Positions 55,008-64,000 are shown, counted from the first letter of the stretch. The stretch: 64,000 nt of DNA from Planctomycetota bacterium (GCA_016794425.1 JAEUHR010000056.1:1-64000), one strand, 5' to 3'. The notes: a model not told the origin generated them from the sequence alone. Made by a program: numbers and translations.

Positions 55008-58000
55008 CTACTTGCGCTCCGACGTGTCGAGCAGGCCGTGGCGCTGCCGCTCGGTCGGATCCAGGGGACGAAGGGGTAGACGTCGGGCGACGGCGACGGG
55101 ATCCGTCGGCCAGACGCAGGTGGTGCCGTCGCTCGAGGCGGTGACCGCCCAGGCGGCATCGGGGCTGAACGCGGCGCCGTTGATGCTGCCCTTGTGGCCG
55201 CGGAAGCGCAGGCGTTCGCGGCGCTCGGCGAGATCCCACAGCTGGGCCTCGACGCTGCCGCTGCCGGCGCAGGTCAGCACACTGCGGCCGTCGCGGCTCC
55301 ACGCGGCGCTGCGCAGTTCGGTGCCGGCCTGCAGCACGGCGATCTCGCTGCCGTCGAGGCGCAGCACGCGCGCGGTGCCGTCGAGGCTGGTCGAGAGCAG
55401 CGTCTGGCCGTCGGCGGCGAACTGCACCGACGTGACGTCGCCTCGGTGCGCACGCAGCTCGCCGCGCGGGGCGAGGTCGGGCAGCGACCACAGCCGCACG
55501 CACGCCTCGTCGCGTTCGACGGTCGCCAGCAGCGCCGCCGACGCCGACAGGTCGGCGTCGAGCACGCGGTTCGGGCGCGCGAGCCGCGCGATCTCGGTGC
55601 GGTCGATCGCGTTCCAGACCGTGACCTCGCCGGTGCGATCGGCAGCTGCGTCGCCGGCCGCGACGACGCGGTTGCCGTCCGCCGCGAAGCGCACCGACGC
55701 GATGCGGCCGCGGCTGCCGCCGAACGCGAACAGCGCCGCGCCGTCGACCATGCGGTGCACGGCGACCTCGCCGTCGATGCGCGCCAGCACGACCAGTTCG
55801 CCGCGCGCGTCGACGTCGAGCGAGCGGATCGGATTGCCGAGCTTGTCGGTGACCCACAGCTGGCGGCCGTCGCGCGCGTCCCACAGCCGCAGCCGTTCGT
55901 CGTCGCCGGCGGTGACGACGCGTTCGCCGGTCGCGTCGAAGCACGCCGCCGGCACCGGCCCGGACTGGCGCAGCGTCGCGACGCCGCGCGTGTCGCCGAA
56001 GTCCCAGATCAGCACGCGCTGGCGGCCCGCCAGCGCCAGCACGCGGCGGCCTTCGGGGTCGAACGTCGCCAGCTCGATCGACGCGCCGATCTCGTAGCGC
56101 ATCAGCTCGCTGCCGGGCGCGATCTCGTGTTCGCCGGCGTCGAAGATCCGCACCACGCCGTCCTTGCCGGCCGTGACCGCGAGCTGGCCGCTGCGGTCGA
56201 AGCCGACATCGAGCAGCTGGTCGCCGTTGCCGACGAACGTGCGCTGCTCGCGTGCCACCAGGGCGCCGTCGTCGTCCTGGCCGAGCAGCCACAGCCGCGC
56301 GGTCTGGTCGCGGGAACCGGTCAGCAGCCGCGCGCCGGACGGATCGAACGCGAGGCAGTCGACCGAACGGCCGTGCCGCACCTCGGCCCGACAGACGCCG
56401 TCCGGCACCGAGTGGATGCGCACGGCGCCGTCGCGCGTCGCGATCGCGAGCCGCGTGCCGTCCGGCGCGAAGGCCAGCTCTTGCACGCGGTCGGTCAGGC
56501 CGGCGAGCCGCGCCACGTCGGTGCCGGTCGCGGTGTCCCACAGCCGTACGTGGCCGCGCTCGCCGCCCCAGCTCGCCGCCAGCCGGCCGTCGGGCGCCAG
56601 CGCCGCCGCCATCACGTGCTGCGGGTGCAGCACCGCGGCGCCGGCGCGTTCGCCGGTCGCGACGCGCCAGCTCTGCACCGTGAACGGCCCCTTGTCGGTG
56701 CCGTAGCTGACGGTCACCGCGGTCTCGCCGGCGGCGTCGAGCAGCAGCATGCGCACGGCGCCGTCGTGCTGCCAGACCACCGGCGGGGTGTCGCCGGTCA
56801 CGTCCCACACGCGCACGGTGCGGTCCTGGCTCGCGGTCAGCAGCCGGCGGCCGTCGGGATGGAACGCCGCTTCGGTGACCCAGTGCGAGTGGCCCGTGAA
56901 CGTGCGTTCGACGGTGCCGCGCGCGGCGTCCCACAGCAGCACCTTGAAGTCCTCGCCGGTGGTGGCGACGCGGCTGCCGTCCGGCGACCACTCGGCATGC
57001 AGCACGCGGCCCTGGTGGCCGTCGAGCGTCGTCGTCGCGTAACCGGAGCCGAGCGCATCGAGCACCGCCGACCGCGTCTCCGACGACGGGCGCTTCTCGT
57101 CGGCGGCCAGAGCCAGCAGCACGCCGAGCCGCCGGTCGCCGCGGTCGATCGCCTGGCTGCTCTTCAGGCTGCGCCGCGCCGCTTCGGCGATGTCGGCTTC
57201 CTCCTGGATCGCCAGCGACTTGCTCATCTCGTGGTAGAGCGCCAGCCGCGCGCGGCCGGCCTCGTCGTTGCGCCGGCCCAACGCCTGCGTCGCCAGCGTG
57301 ATCGCCGTGCCGAGCTGGCCCTGGTCGGCTTCGGCTTGCGCCGACTGCAGCAGCTGGTCGGCGGCGCGGTCGCGTTCGACCGCGTCGTACCAGGCCCAGC
57401 CGAGCACACTGCCGGCCAGCACCAGCGCCGCGGCCGCGAACGCGGTCTCGGTGCGATGGCGCCGCGTCCACTTCGCCGCGCGCGACAGCGCCGACGCCGG
57501 CTTGGCGTGGATCGGCTCCCAGTTCAGGAACCGCAGCAGGTCGGCCTCGATCTCGGCGGCGGACTGGTAGCGGTTCTGCGGGTCCTTCTCGAGCGCCTTC
57601 AGGCAGATCGTCGCCAGGTCGCGCGGCACCTTCGGGTTGCGCTTCTGCGGCGGCACCGGCTCCTTGAAGCAGATCTCGTAGACCACCTGCTGCAGGTTCT
57701 TGCCGTCGAACGGGCGCTGCAGCGTCAGCAGCTCGTACAGGATCACGCCGAGCGAGAAGATGTCGGCGCGGTGGTCGATCGGCACGCGCTTGCCGAGCGT
57801 CTGCTCGGGGCTCATGTAGTGCGCGGTGCCGGTGATCTCGCCCGACATCGAGATGCTGCCTTCGCCGAGCGACTTGGCGAGGCCGAAGTCCAGCAGCCGC
57901 GTCTGCCGCTTGTCGTCGAGCATCACGTTGCGCGGCTTCAGGTCGCGGTGCACGACCGCGGCCTCGTGGGCGGCGGCCAACGCCGACGCCAGCTGCTGCG

Positions 58001-58619
58001 CCAGCTGTGCGCACTCGGCGACGTAGCCCTTGCCCGGCGCGATGCCGAGCGAACCCTCGATCGCGGTCGGCGCCTCGCCGTTGGCGAGCCGCAGGTCGTC
58101 GAGGATGTCGGCCAGGTTGCGCCCGGCGACGAAGTCCATCGCGAACGCGAACGTGCCGTCGACTTCGGTCAGGCTGTGCACCGGCACGATCGCCGGGTGC
58201 CGCACCTGCGCCGCCGCGGCGGCCTCGCGGCGGAAGCGCTCGACGTGGCGCTTGCTGAGCGTCAGGCCGCTGGCCATCACCTTCAGCGCGACGCGGCGGT
58301 TCAGCGAGCGTTGGTGCGCGAGGTAGACGACGCCCATGCCGCCGCGGCCGAGTTCGTCCTGGATCACGAAGTCGCCGAACGTGCGGCCGCTCGGCTGCGC
58401 CCGTTCGCCCGGTGTCCACTCCTGGTGGCCGAGCAGGCCGTCGAAGGCCAGGAACTCGCGGCACTGCGCCAGGATCTGCGGCCGCAGGTCCTCGGGCTGG
58501 CGCGCGACGAAGTCGGTCAGGTCCGGCGCGGCGCCGGACGCGTGCAGGTCGATGAACTGCTCGACCGCCTGCTGCACGGTGATCGTGCCGCCGCTGCCGT
58601 GCCCCGCCGAGGACGGCAT
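55008..58619 (-). CDS. Ser/Thr protein kinase with C-terminal WD40 propeller
   Basis: A 1203-residue membrane-spanning kinase. An N-terminal helical domain with VEQFIDLHASGAAPDLTDF and RPQILAQCREFLAFDGLL precedes the kinase domain (about residues 85-370). Motifs are the Gly loop ELGRGGMGVVYLAHQ, ALKVM with the ATP lysine, catalytic loop HRDLKPRNVML near residue 222, DFGLA near 243 and APE-type MSPEQTLG. One transmembrane helix (FAAAALVLAGSVLGWAWY, near residue 390) is followed by a helical linker and about 14 WD40-like repeats from residue about 470 to the end. The propeller is therefore probably outside the cytoplasm. The ATG shares one base with the ECF sigma stop. Confidence 0.92.
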   Translation of the reverse strand: MPSSAGHGSGGTITVQQAVEQFIDLHASGAAPDLTDFVARQPEDLRPQILAQCREFLAFDGLLGHQEWTPGERAQPSGRTFGDFVIQDELGRGGMGVVYLAHQRSLNRRVALKVMASGLTLSKRHVERFRREAAAAAQVRHPAIVPVHSLTEVDGTFAFAMDFVAGRNLADILDDLRLANGEAPTAIEGSLGIAPGKGYVAECAQLAQQLASALAAAHEAAVVHRDLKPRNVMLDDKRQTRLLDFGLAKSLGEGSISMSGEITGTAHYMSPEQTLGKRVPIDHRADIFSLGVILYELLTLQRPFDGKNLQQVVYEICFKEPVPPQKRNPKVPRDLATICLKALEKDPQNRYQSAAEIEADLLRFLNWEPIHAKPASALSRAAKWTRRHRTETAFAAAALVLAGSVLGWAWYDAVERDRAADQLLQSAQAEADQGQLGTAITLATQALGRRNDEAGRARLALYHEMSKSLAIQEEADIAEAARRSLKSSQAIDRGDRRLGVLLALAADEKRPSSETRSAVLDALGSGYATTTLDGHQGRVLHAEWSPDGSRVATTGEDFKVLLWDAARGTVERTFTGHSHWVTEAAFHPDGRRLLTASQDRTVRVWDVTGDTPPVVWQHDGAVRMLLLDAAGETAVTVSYGTDKGPFTVQSWRVATGERAGAAVLHPQHVMAAALAPDGRLAASWGGERGHVRLWDTATGTDVARLAGLTDRVQELAFAPDGTRLAIATRDGAVRIHSVPDGVCRAEVRHGRSVDCLAFDPSGARLLTGSRDQTARLWLLGQDDDGALVAREQRTFVGNGDQLLDVGFDRSGQLAVTAGKDGVVRIFDAGEHEIAPGSELMRYEIGASIELATFDPEGRRVLALAGRQRVLIWDFGDTRGVATLRQSGPVPAACFDATGERVVTAGDDERLRLWDARDGRQLWVTDKLGNPIRSLDVDARGELVVLARIDGEVAVHRMVDGAALFAFGGSRGRIASVRFAADGNRVVAAGDAAADRTGEVTVWNAIDRTEIARLARPNRVLDADLSASAALLATVERDEACVRLWSLPDLAPRGELRAHRGDVTSVQFAADGQTLLSTSLDGTARVLRLDGSEIAVLQAGTELRSAAWSRDGRSVLTCAGSGSVEAQLWDLAERRERLRFRGHKGSINGAAFSPDAAWAVTASSDGTTCVWPTDPVAVARRLPLRPLDPTERQRHGLLDTSERK

Positions 58620-59284
58620 CAGCCCCCCTCGGTGCGCGACAGCAGGCCCGACAGCCGGGCCTGGGCTCGCGACAGCAGGGCCCGCACCGCGCCTTCGGTC
58701 GGCAGGCCCATCTCGGCGCAGATCTCGTCGGTGTCGAGTTCGAGGTAGCGCCGCAGCACGATGATCTCGCGCTCGCGGTCCGGCAACTGCTGCAGCGCGG
58801 TGCGGATCCGTTCGGCCAGTTCGTGTTCGTCGTGCTGCTGCGACGGCGTCGCGTCGCGCGCCGCGACCTGCTGCTCGACCTGTTCGTCGAAGCCGACCAG
58901 GCCCGAGCCGGCGGTGCGCTTCTTGGTCTCGAGCGCACGCACGCGGCGCAGGATCTCGTACTCGGCGCCCTTCAGCAGCCAGGCCAGGAACGAGCCGTCG
59001 CCGCGGTACTCGAACTGGTGCAACCGCCGCAGCGCCGACAGGATCGCGTCGTGGGTCGCGTCCTCGCTGTCGGCCAGCAGCAGCCGGTAACGGGGCCCGA
59101 CCAGCTTGCGCAGCGCCGTGCGCAACCGGTCGCGGTAGCGCTGGAACAGCAGGTCGATGGCGTCGCGGTCCTGGTCGAGGGCGCGGGCGACGAGGTTGCG
59201 CGTGTTGTCGTCCAAGAACGGAGCGGTGGCGAGAGGCAGGTGATTCTGCCCCCGCCGCGCGGCCCGACAAGGCGCACGGTGCAT
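58619..59284 (-). CDS. ECF-type RNA polymerase sigma factor
   Basis: A 221-residue ECF sigma factor. Region 2 includes DDNTRNLVARALDQDRDAID, RYRDRLRTALRKLVG and HDAILSALRRLHQFEYRGDG followed by FLAWL, where the helix of -10 recognition lies; region 4 includes LPDREREIIVLRRYLELDTDE and MGLPTEGAVRALLSRAQARL. The start is uncertain: ATG at 59284 is chosen because region 2 begins about 25 codons later, but ATGs at 59320 and 59338 are in frame. Planctomycetes commonly couple such sigma factors to Ser/Thr kinases, and here the kinase gene overlaps the stop. No anti-sigma gene is seen. Confidence 0.88.
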   Translation of the reverse strand: MHRAPCRAARRGQNHLPLATAPFLDDNTRNLVARALDQDRDAIDLLFQRYRDRLRTALRKLVGPRYRLLLADSEDATHDAILSALRRLHQFEYRGDGSFLAWLLKGAEYEILRRVRALETKKRTAGSGLVGFDEQVEQQVAARDATPSQQHDEHELAERIRTALQQLPDREREIIVLRRYLELDTDEICAEMGLPTEGAVRALLSRAQARLSGLLSRTEGG

Positions 59285-59509
59285 GCAGGCGACGAATCGC
59301 CGCGGCAGCCAACGCAACATCGGGGACGGGACGGCCATCGAGGGGGGAAGAACCGCCGCCCGGCGAACGCACGCGGAAATCGCGGACCGGTCCCGATCGC
59401 ACCGTGCCACGGCCGGCAACCGCCGGTGAATTCCGCGTGCGCGGCGCCGCGAACGGCTCTCCGGCAGTGGTTCCCCGCTCCGACACCGCTGCTCCGTAAC
59501 CGCCTCCCG

Positions 59510-60730
59510 ATGCGTTCCCTCGCCGTCGTCGTGTTCCTCACTGCCGGTCTGTTGCTCGCCAGCGACGCCGTGGCCCAACGCCTCGCTGCCTACGACCCCG
59601 CGGCGGCCGCGCTCGACGAGCTGCAGCCCGTCACGCCGCTGGTGGCGGGGCTGGTGCCGCCGCTGGTCACCTACGGCACGCTGCCGCCGCTGCCGGTCGT
59701 GACCGGCACGTCCGTCGCGCGCCCGGGCGACAGCACGTTCGACAACCGGACCGGCCTGCACTGGTTCACGAACGGCCTCGTGCTGGCGGCGATGCCGACG
59801 CCGACGATGCCGTCGCTGGCGATCGTGCCGGCGCCGATGCCGTTTCCGCCCGCGGTGCTGGCGGCGCTCGGTGGTGGGCCGGTGACCGGCATCGCGATGG
59901 ACCCGCTCGGGCTGCGGCTGTTCGCGTGCAGCGCCGGCGGCCTCGTGGTCGGCGTGACGCCGTTCCCGGGCCTGCCGATCGTCGCCGGTCCGTTCGCGGT
60001 GCCGTTCAACACCGCCGCGATCAGCGGCCTCGAGTGGGACGGCAGCACCGGCACGCTGCTGGCCTGCGACGTCGTCGGCACCGTCTACCGGTTCACGCCG
60101 ACCGGGGTGCCGGTCGGCGCGCCGGTCGTGTCCGTGTGGCCGTTGCCGGCGCCGGCCGGCGACGTCGCGATCGACAAGACCTACCGGCTGAACGGCGCCG
60201 GCACGATGCCGATCTACGTCGTCGGTTCGTTGGTGTTCGACATCACCGACCCGGCGACGCCGCCGATCGCGTCGACGTTCCCGTTTGCGGAGGGCCTGGC
60301 GTTCCTGGACCACCCGGCCGCGAACCCGCCGGCCGGCACCTGCCTGTGCCCGAGCACGCCGTTCCCGACCCAGTTCACGACCGGGCCGATGGCGGCCGGC
60401 AGCGGCCTGTTCGGCATCGGCCTCGGCGGCATGCCGGCGGGCTGGCCGGTGCTGTGGATCTTCGACGTGCTGATGTTCAACCCGGGCTTCCCGACCATCA
60501 ACGCGGTCGGCTGCGGCTTCGGGCTCGTGCCCGGTTCGCCGGGCCTCGTGCTGTTCGGCGGCGTCGCCGATCCGAGCGGCAATGCGGTGCTGCCGCTGCC
60601 GCTGGTGCCGCCGAGCCTGCCGCTCGGCGCGGGGCCGTTCTACAACCAGAACGTCACCGTCTGCCCGAGCGACCCGGTGCTCGGCCTCGTGTTCACGCCG
60701 ATGCAGACGATCTACGCCGCCGGCTACTAG
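59510..60730 (+). CDS. secreted Pro/Gly-rich paralogue 1
   Basis: A 406-residue exported protein (signal peptide ending SDAVAQ, about residue 23). First of three tandem paralogues. Shared features are QRLAAYDP after the signal, GDSTFDNRTGLHWFTNGLVL, a Pro-rich segment, GGGPVTGIA, ISGLEWDGSTGTLLACD, GDVAIDKTYRLN, EGLAFLDHPA, two Cys-containing clusters, NAVGCGFGL and the C-terminal LVFTPMQTIYAAGY. No known domain was recognised; the units look like blades of a small beta-propeller. Two close cysteines (CLC) may form a disulfide. Divergent from the sigma/kinase module. Confidence 0.7.
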   Translation: MRSLAVVVFLTAGLLLASDAVAQRLAAYDPAAAALDELQPVTPLVAGLVPPLVTYGTLPPLPVVTGTSVARPGDSTFDNRTGLHWFTNGLVLAAMPTPTMPSLAIVPAPMPFPPAVLAALGGGPVTGIAMDPLGLRLFACSAGGLVVGVTPFPGLPIVAGPFAVPFNTAAISGLEWDGSTGTLLACDVVGTVYRFTPTGVPVGAPVVSVWPLPAPAGDVAIDKTYRLNGAGTMPIYVVGSLVFDITDPATPPIASTFPFAEGLAFLDHPAANPPAGTCLCPSTPFPTQFTTGPMAAGSGLFGIGLGGMPAGWPVLWIFDVLMFNPGFPTINAVGCGFGLVPGSPGLVLFGGVADPSGNAVLPLPLVPPSLPLGAGPFYNQNVTVCPSDPVLGLVFTPMQTIYAAGY

Positions 60731-60871
60731 CGTCGCCGCTCGCCCGGCGCCGGTGCCACCGCGTCGCTACGACTTCGCCCGGCTGCTGCTGCGTCCATCG
60801 GCACCGTGGTGGAGTGCGCTGCCGCGGCTTCTGCAGCGGCAACGCGCCGCGTGGCGCGGAGGAGTCGTCCC

Positions 60872-62083
60872 ATGCGCGTGCCGTGCCGTTCGTTCGCCGT
60901 CCTCCTGCTCGCGACCGTTCCGGTCGCGGCGCAGCGCCTCGTAGTCTATGGCCCGACCAGCGGCGGCATGGTCGAGGTGCAGCCGCCGATGTTCGTGCTG
61001 CAGGCCGTGCCCGCAGCGATCCCGCCGGTGCTCGGCTACGCGGCCCTGCCGCCCCTGCCGGCGCTGCCGGGTTTCGGCGACAGCAGCTTCGACAACCTGC
61101 GCGGCCATCTGTGGTTCAGCGACGGCTTCACGCTGGCCGCGATGGCGTCGCCGAGCGTGCCACCGACGGCGCCGCCGCCGCCGCCGGTGCCGCTGACGCC
61201 GGCCGTGCTGGCGATCACCGGCGGACCGGTGACCGGCATCGCGTTCGACCCGGTCGGCGGCGTGATGTTCGTGTGCGGGCCGACGAGCCCGATCGTCGGT
61301 GTGCTGCCGGCCCCCGGTACGCCGATCGTCGTGCCGCCATTCGCGATCCCGTGGCCGACGGGACCGATCGCCGGCCTCGACTTCGACGCGTCGACGGGCC
61401 TGCTGCACGCGGTCGACCTGTTCGGCGTCACCTACGACTGCCTGGTCGGCGGCGGCGCGGTGTCGGTGCCGTGGGCGCCGCCGATGCCGCTGCCGGGGCC
61501 GGCCGGCGACGTCGTGATCGATCGCACGCAGCGCAACAACCAATGGGGGCTGCGGCCGCTGTACGTGGTCGCCGGCTGGTCGGTGCTCGACGTGCGCGAA
61601 CAGGTGCCGACGGTCTTCGCCGGCGGCGCGCTGGCCGGCGAGGGGCTCGCGTTCGTGAACTTTCCGGCATCGATGCCGCCGACCGCGACGTGCGTGTGCA
61701 CCGGCACCGGCTACCCACGGCCGTTGTTCACGACCGGTCCGATGACGCTCGGCAACGCGACCTTCGGCGTCGGTCACGGCGGGCTGCCGCCGGGCCTGCC
61801 GATGCTGTTCGTGTTCGACGTCATCGGCTCTGTCAACCCTTCCTATCCTTGGATCAACGCGGTCGGTTGCGGGCTCGGGCTGCTGCCCGGCTCGCCGGGG
61901 CTCGTGCCGCTCAGTGCGGTGGCCGATGCCGCCGGCAACGCGATCCTGTCGGTGCCACTGACCGGACCCGCAATGCCGCTCGGCACGGTGCTCTCCCTGC
62001 AGAGCGTCACGTTCTGCGCCAGCGATCCGGTGTTCGGGCTGGTGTTCACGCCGTTCGCGGCGCTGTTCGTCGCCAGTGTGTGA
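60872..62083 (+). CDS. secreted Pro/Gly-rich paralogue 2
   Basis: A 403-residue exported protein with signal peptide (ending VPVAAQ). Second copy of the tandem family. It keeps GDSSFDNLRGHLWFSDG, GGPVTGIAFDPVGGVMF, GLDFDASTGLLHAVD, GDVVIDRTQRNNQWGLR, NAVGCGLGLLPGSPGLV and LVFTPF, but lacks the final MQTIY of the other two. A good Shine-Dalgarno (GGAGGAG) lies about eight bases before the ATG. The intergenic gap (141 bases) is larger than in the operons here, so each copy may have its own promoter. Confidence 0.7.
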   Translation: MRVPCRSFAVLLLATVPVAAQRLVVYGPTSGGMVEVQPPMFVLQAVPAAIPPVLGYAALPPLPALPGFGDSSFDNLRGHLWFSDGFTLAAMASPSVPPTAPPPPPVPLTPAVLAITGGPVTGIAFDPVGGVMFVCGPTSPIVGVLPAPGTPIVVPPFAIPWPTGPIAGLDFDASTGLLHAVDLFGVTYDCLVGGGAVSVPWAPPMPLPGPAGDVVIDRTQRNNQWGLRPLYVVAGWSVLDVREQVPTVFAGGALAGEGLAFVNFPASMPPTATCVCTGTGYPRPLFTTGPMTLGNATFGVGHGGLPPGLPMLFVFDVIGSVNPSYPWINAVGCGLGLLPGSPGLVPLSAVADAAGNAILSVPLTGPAMPLGTVLSLQSVTFCASDPVFGLVFTPFAALFVASV

Positions 62084-62187
62084 ACGCCGCGCCGCGGGCC
62101 GGAAAATCCGCGTGCGTTCGCTCTGAGTCGGTTCTTGCAGGGTGCCGCCGCACGAGCGGCAGTTCCCTTCCTCCGACCACGATCCCC

Positions 62188-63399
62188 ATGCGTTCCCTTC
62201 TGATCACCACGAGCGCCGGCCTCGCGCTCACCTGCGCGGCTGCCGCGCAGCGTCTCGCCGCCTACGACCCGATGACCGCGACGATGGTCGAGTGCCAGCC
62301 GGCCTCGATCGTGCTGCCCGGTCCCGTACCGCCGCTGATGGCCTACCCGCAGGTGCCGCCGCTGCCGATGGTCGCGGTGCCGGCCGGCGACAGCACGTTC
62401 GACAACATGCGCGGCTTCCACTGGGTGACCAACGGCGCCGTGCTCGCGGCGCAGCCGACGCCGCAGTTCCCGCCGGCCGGCCCGATCCCGCCGGTGATGC
62501 CGATCCCGCTGCCGGTGCTGGCAGCGATCGGTGGTGGCCCGGTGACCGGCATCGCGCTCGATGCCGTCGCGGGCGTGATGTACCTGACCGGCGCGGTCGG
62601 CGTCACGATCGGTGTCGCGCCGGTGCCCGGCATGCCGGTGCTGGTGCCGCCGTTCCCGGTGCCGTTCCTGACCGGGCCGATCACCGGCCTCGAGTGGGAC
62701 AGCATGACCGGCACGCTGATCGCCTGCGACGCGGCGGCCGTCACCTACACCTACCTGCCGGGCGGCATCCCGGCCGGGCCGCCGGCGCCGCCGCCGATGG
62801 CGCTGTTGGCGATGGCGACCGACGTCGCGCTCGACCGCACGCTGGCGCCGAATGCGTTCGGCCTGCGCTCGCTCTACGTGCTGGCCGGGCCGGCCTACTA
62901 CGACGTGCGCGATCCGGCGCCGATCCCGCAGCCCGTCGGCATGCCGATGTGCCAGGGCCTCGCGTTCCTGAACCACCCGGCGAGCCAGAAGCCGCTCGGG
63001 CCCTGCGTCTGCCCCGCGACCACGTATCCGGGCGCCGGACCGACCACCAACAGCGTGATGACCAGCGGCAATGCCGGTTGGGCCGTGCAGGTCGTCGGCC
63101 TGCCGCCCGGCTTCCCGGTGATCTTCGGCTTCGACGTGGCCGGCTTCATCCCGTTCTTCCCGATCATCAACCCGCCGGTCGGCTGCGGGCTCGGGCTGAC
63201 GCTGACCGGTTCGACGCTGTTCTTCGTCGGCGTCGCCGATCCGTTCGGCACCGCGGCGTTCCCGGTGCCGCTGATCCCGCCGTCGTTCCCGCTCGGCACC
63301 GGGCCGATCTTCAACCAGAACGCGACGTTCTGCGCCGCTGACCCGGCGTTCAACCTGGTGCTGACGCCGATGCAGACGATCTACTCCTGCGCGCCGTGA
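62188..63399 (+). CDS. secreted Pro/Gly-rich paralogue 3
   Basis: A 403-residue exported protein, third tandem copy. Signal peptide ends TCAAAAQ. It has QRLAAYDPMTATMVECQP, GDSTFDNMRGFHWVTNG, GGGPVTGIALDAVAGVMYL, ITGLEWDSMTGTLIACD, DVALDRTLAPNAFGLRSLY, CQGLAFLNHPAS, VGCGLGLTLTGS and LTPMQTIYSCAP. It is closer to copy 1 than to copy 2 in its ends (MRSL start, MQTIY ending). Function unknown; location periplasm or outside. Confidence 0.7.
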   Translation: MRSLLITTSAGLALTCAAAAQRLAAYDPMTATMVECQPASIVLPGPVPPLMAYPQVPPLPMVAVPAGDSTFDNMRGFHWVTNGAVLAAQPTPQFPPAGPIPPVMPIPLPVLAAIGGGPVTGIALDAVAGVMYLTGAVGVTIGVAPVPGMPVLVPPFPVPFLTGPITGLEWDSMTGTLIACDAAAVTYTYLPGGIPAGPPAPPPMALLAMATDVALDRTLAPNAFGLRSLYVLAGPAYYDVRDPAPIPQPVGMPMCQGLAFLNHPASQKPLGPCVCPATTYPGAGPTTNSVMTSGNAGWAVQVVGLPPGFPVIFGFDVAGFIPFFPIINPPVGCGLGLTLTGSTLFFVGVADPFGTAAFPVPLIPPSFPLGTGPIFNQNATFCAADPAFNLVLTPMQTIYSCAP

Positions 63400-63490
63400 C
63401 CGGCGCCGCGCCGGCGCGGAACGTGCGCCCGGCGCGAGGGAGTTCCGGCGCGCCGGTTCGCACCGGCGCCGCCGGGCCGTAGCAGGTGCC

Positions 63491-64000
63491 ATGCTCGACC
63501 TGCTGACCACGCTGATCTGCTGTCTGCTCCCCGGTGAACCGCCGACGGCCATCACCGGGGCCCGCCTGATCGACGGCACCGGCGCGGCACCGCGCGACGG
63601 CTGCACGGTGTTGGTGCGCGGCGACCGCATCGCCGCGGTCGGGCCGGGTGTCGTGGTGCCCGAGGACGCGGTCGTCGTCGACGGCCGCGGCATGACGCTG
63701 CTGCCGGGCATGTTCGACACGCACGGCCACTGCTTCACCGTCGACGGCAAGGCGCAGTACGAGGCCTACCCGCTGTTGTTCCTGGCCGGTGGCGTGACGA
63801 CGGTGTTCTCGCCGGGCGAGATGGACCCGGCGGCCGCCTACGCGCTGCGCGATCGGCTGGCGCGCGGCGAACAGGACGGCGCGCGGCTGCTGACCGCGGG
63901 GCCGTACTTCGAACAGGGCGACAGCGGCTTCGCCTGGATGCGCGGCTACCGCGACGGCGACGAGGCGCTGGCCTGGCTGGCCGAACACGCGGCCCGCATG
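63491..64000 (+). CDS. amidohydrolase-family protein (truncated by window end)
   Basis: The first 170 codons of an amidohydrolase; the gene continues past the window. It begins ATG with a short hydrophobic N terminus (possible weak export signal, MLDLLTTLICCLLPG). The composite N-terminal beta domain has ARLIDGTGAAPRDGCTVLVR and IAAVGPGVVVPEDAVVVDG, followed by LLPGMFDTHGHC, the metal-binding HxH of the TIM-barrel. FLAGGVTTVFSPGE matches the imidazolonepropionase/dipeptidase-like branch. The substrate cannot be given. Preceded by a 91-base gap. Confidence 0.85.
   Translation, partial: MLDLLTTLICCLLPGEPPTAITGARLIDGTGAAPRDGCTVLVRGDRIAAVGPGVVVPEDAVVVDGRGMTLLPGMFDTHGHCFTVDGKAQYEAYPLLFLAGGVTTVFSPGEMDPAAAYALRDRLARGEQDGARLLTAGPYFEQGDSGFAWMRGYRDGDEALAWLAEHAARM

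Noticed and set aside
60728..60733. TAGCGT upstream of paralogue 2
   Set aside because: The TAG is the stop codon of paralogue 1 and the hexamer is 139 bases from the next start.

Overview
The window is very GC-rich DNA, almost fully coding, with about 49 protein genes, two serine tRNA genes and no phage, IS element or CRISPR array. The gene content points to a Gram-negative-type bacterium of the Planctomycetota, probably one of its high-GC lineages. This is an inference from several features: an ECF sigma factor coupled to a Ser/Thr kinase with WD40 repeats, many secreted FG-GAP, HEAT and lipoprotein genes without assigned function, YdjY-domain and DUF6677 proteins, and an McsA-McsB-ClpC set in a cell with outer-membrane-type barrels. 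Very many start and stop codons overlap as ATGA, GTGA or TGATG, so translational coupling is common.

Layout. 1-4766: a split RdgC-like pair, a PpiC-type periplasmic foldase, and an overlapping lipoprotein/hydrolase pair, all on the minus strand. 4767-9729: a coupled fatty-acid operon (acyl-CoA ligase-like, thiolase, FadJ-type enzyme). 9871-11641: a patatin phospholipase fused to a ferredoxin domain, then a cysteine-rich lipoprotein. 11756-18274: a MacAB-like exporter with a separate ATPase and two separate permeases, plus an outer-membrane barrel and a DUF6544 protein. 18313-22528: two FG-GAP/VCBS-type secreted proteins. The first is interrupted by an in-frame TGA that is followed by a SECIS-like hairpin. 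22535-29781: enoyl-CoA hydratase, Tex, a lipoprotein, an SLC13 permease and a GT39-like membrane enzyme on the minus strand. 29871-39478: secreted HEAT/VWA and CAP-domain proteins, class I aldolase, a C45-family enzyme and DUF6677.

39465-47311, minus strand: dprA, clpC, mcsB, mcsA, murD, a lipoprotein and tRNA-Ser(GCU) and tRNA-Ser(UGA). This is a protein-arginine-phosphorylation/ClpC quality-control locus without a CtsR repressor gene. 47373-53076: a bifunctional nuclease diverges from an operon of asparaginase, NAD(P)H-hydrate dehydratase, a HEAT-like protein and a YdjY lipoprotein. 53102-59284: an ECF sigma factor, a kinase with WD40 repeats and a secreted protein. This module diverges from three tandem paralogous secreted proteins (59510-63399), and a truncated amidohydrolase ends the window.

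The most interesting signal is the candidate selenoprotein at 18313-19620. The TGA at 18613 sits inside a continuous FG-GAP-type protein. It is followed at a suitable distance by an 8-bp hairpin with an AGUUC loop, and two stem positions are supplied by codons (AGT, CCA) that look unusual in this GC3-rich genome.
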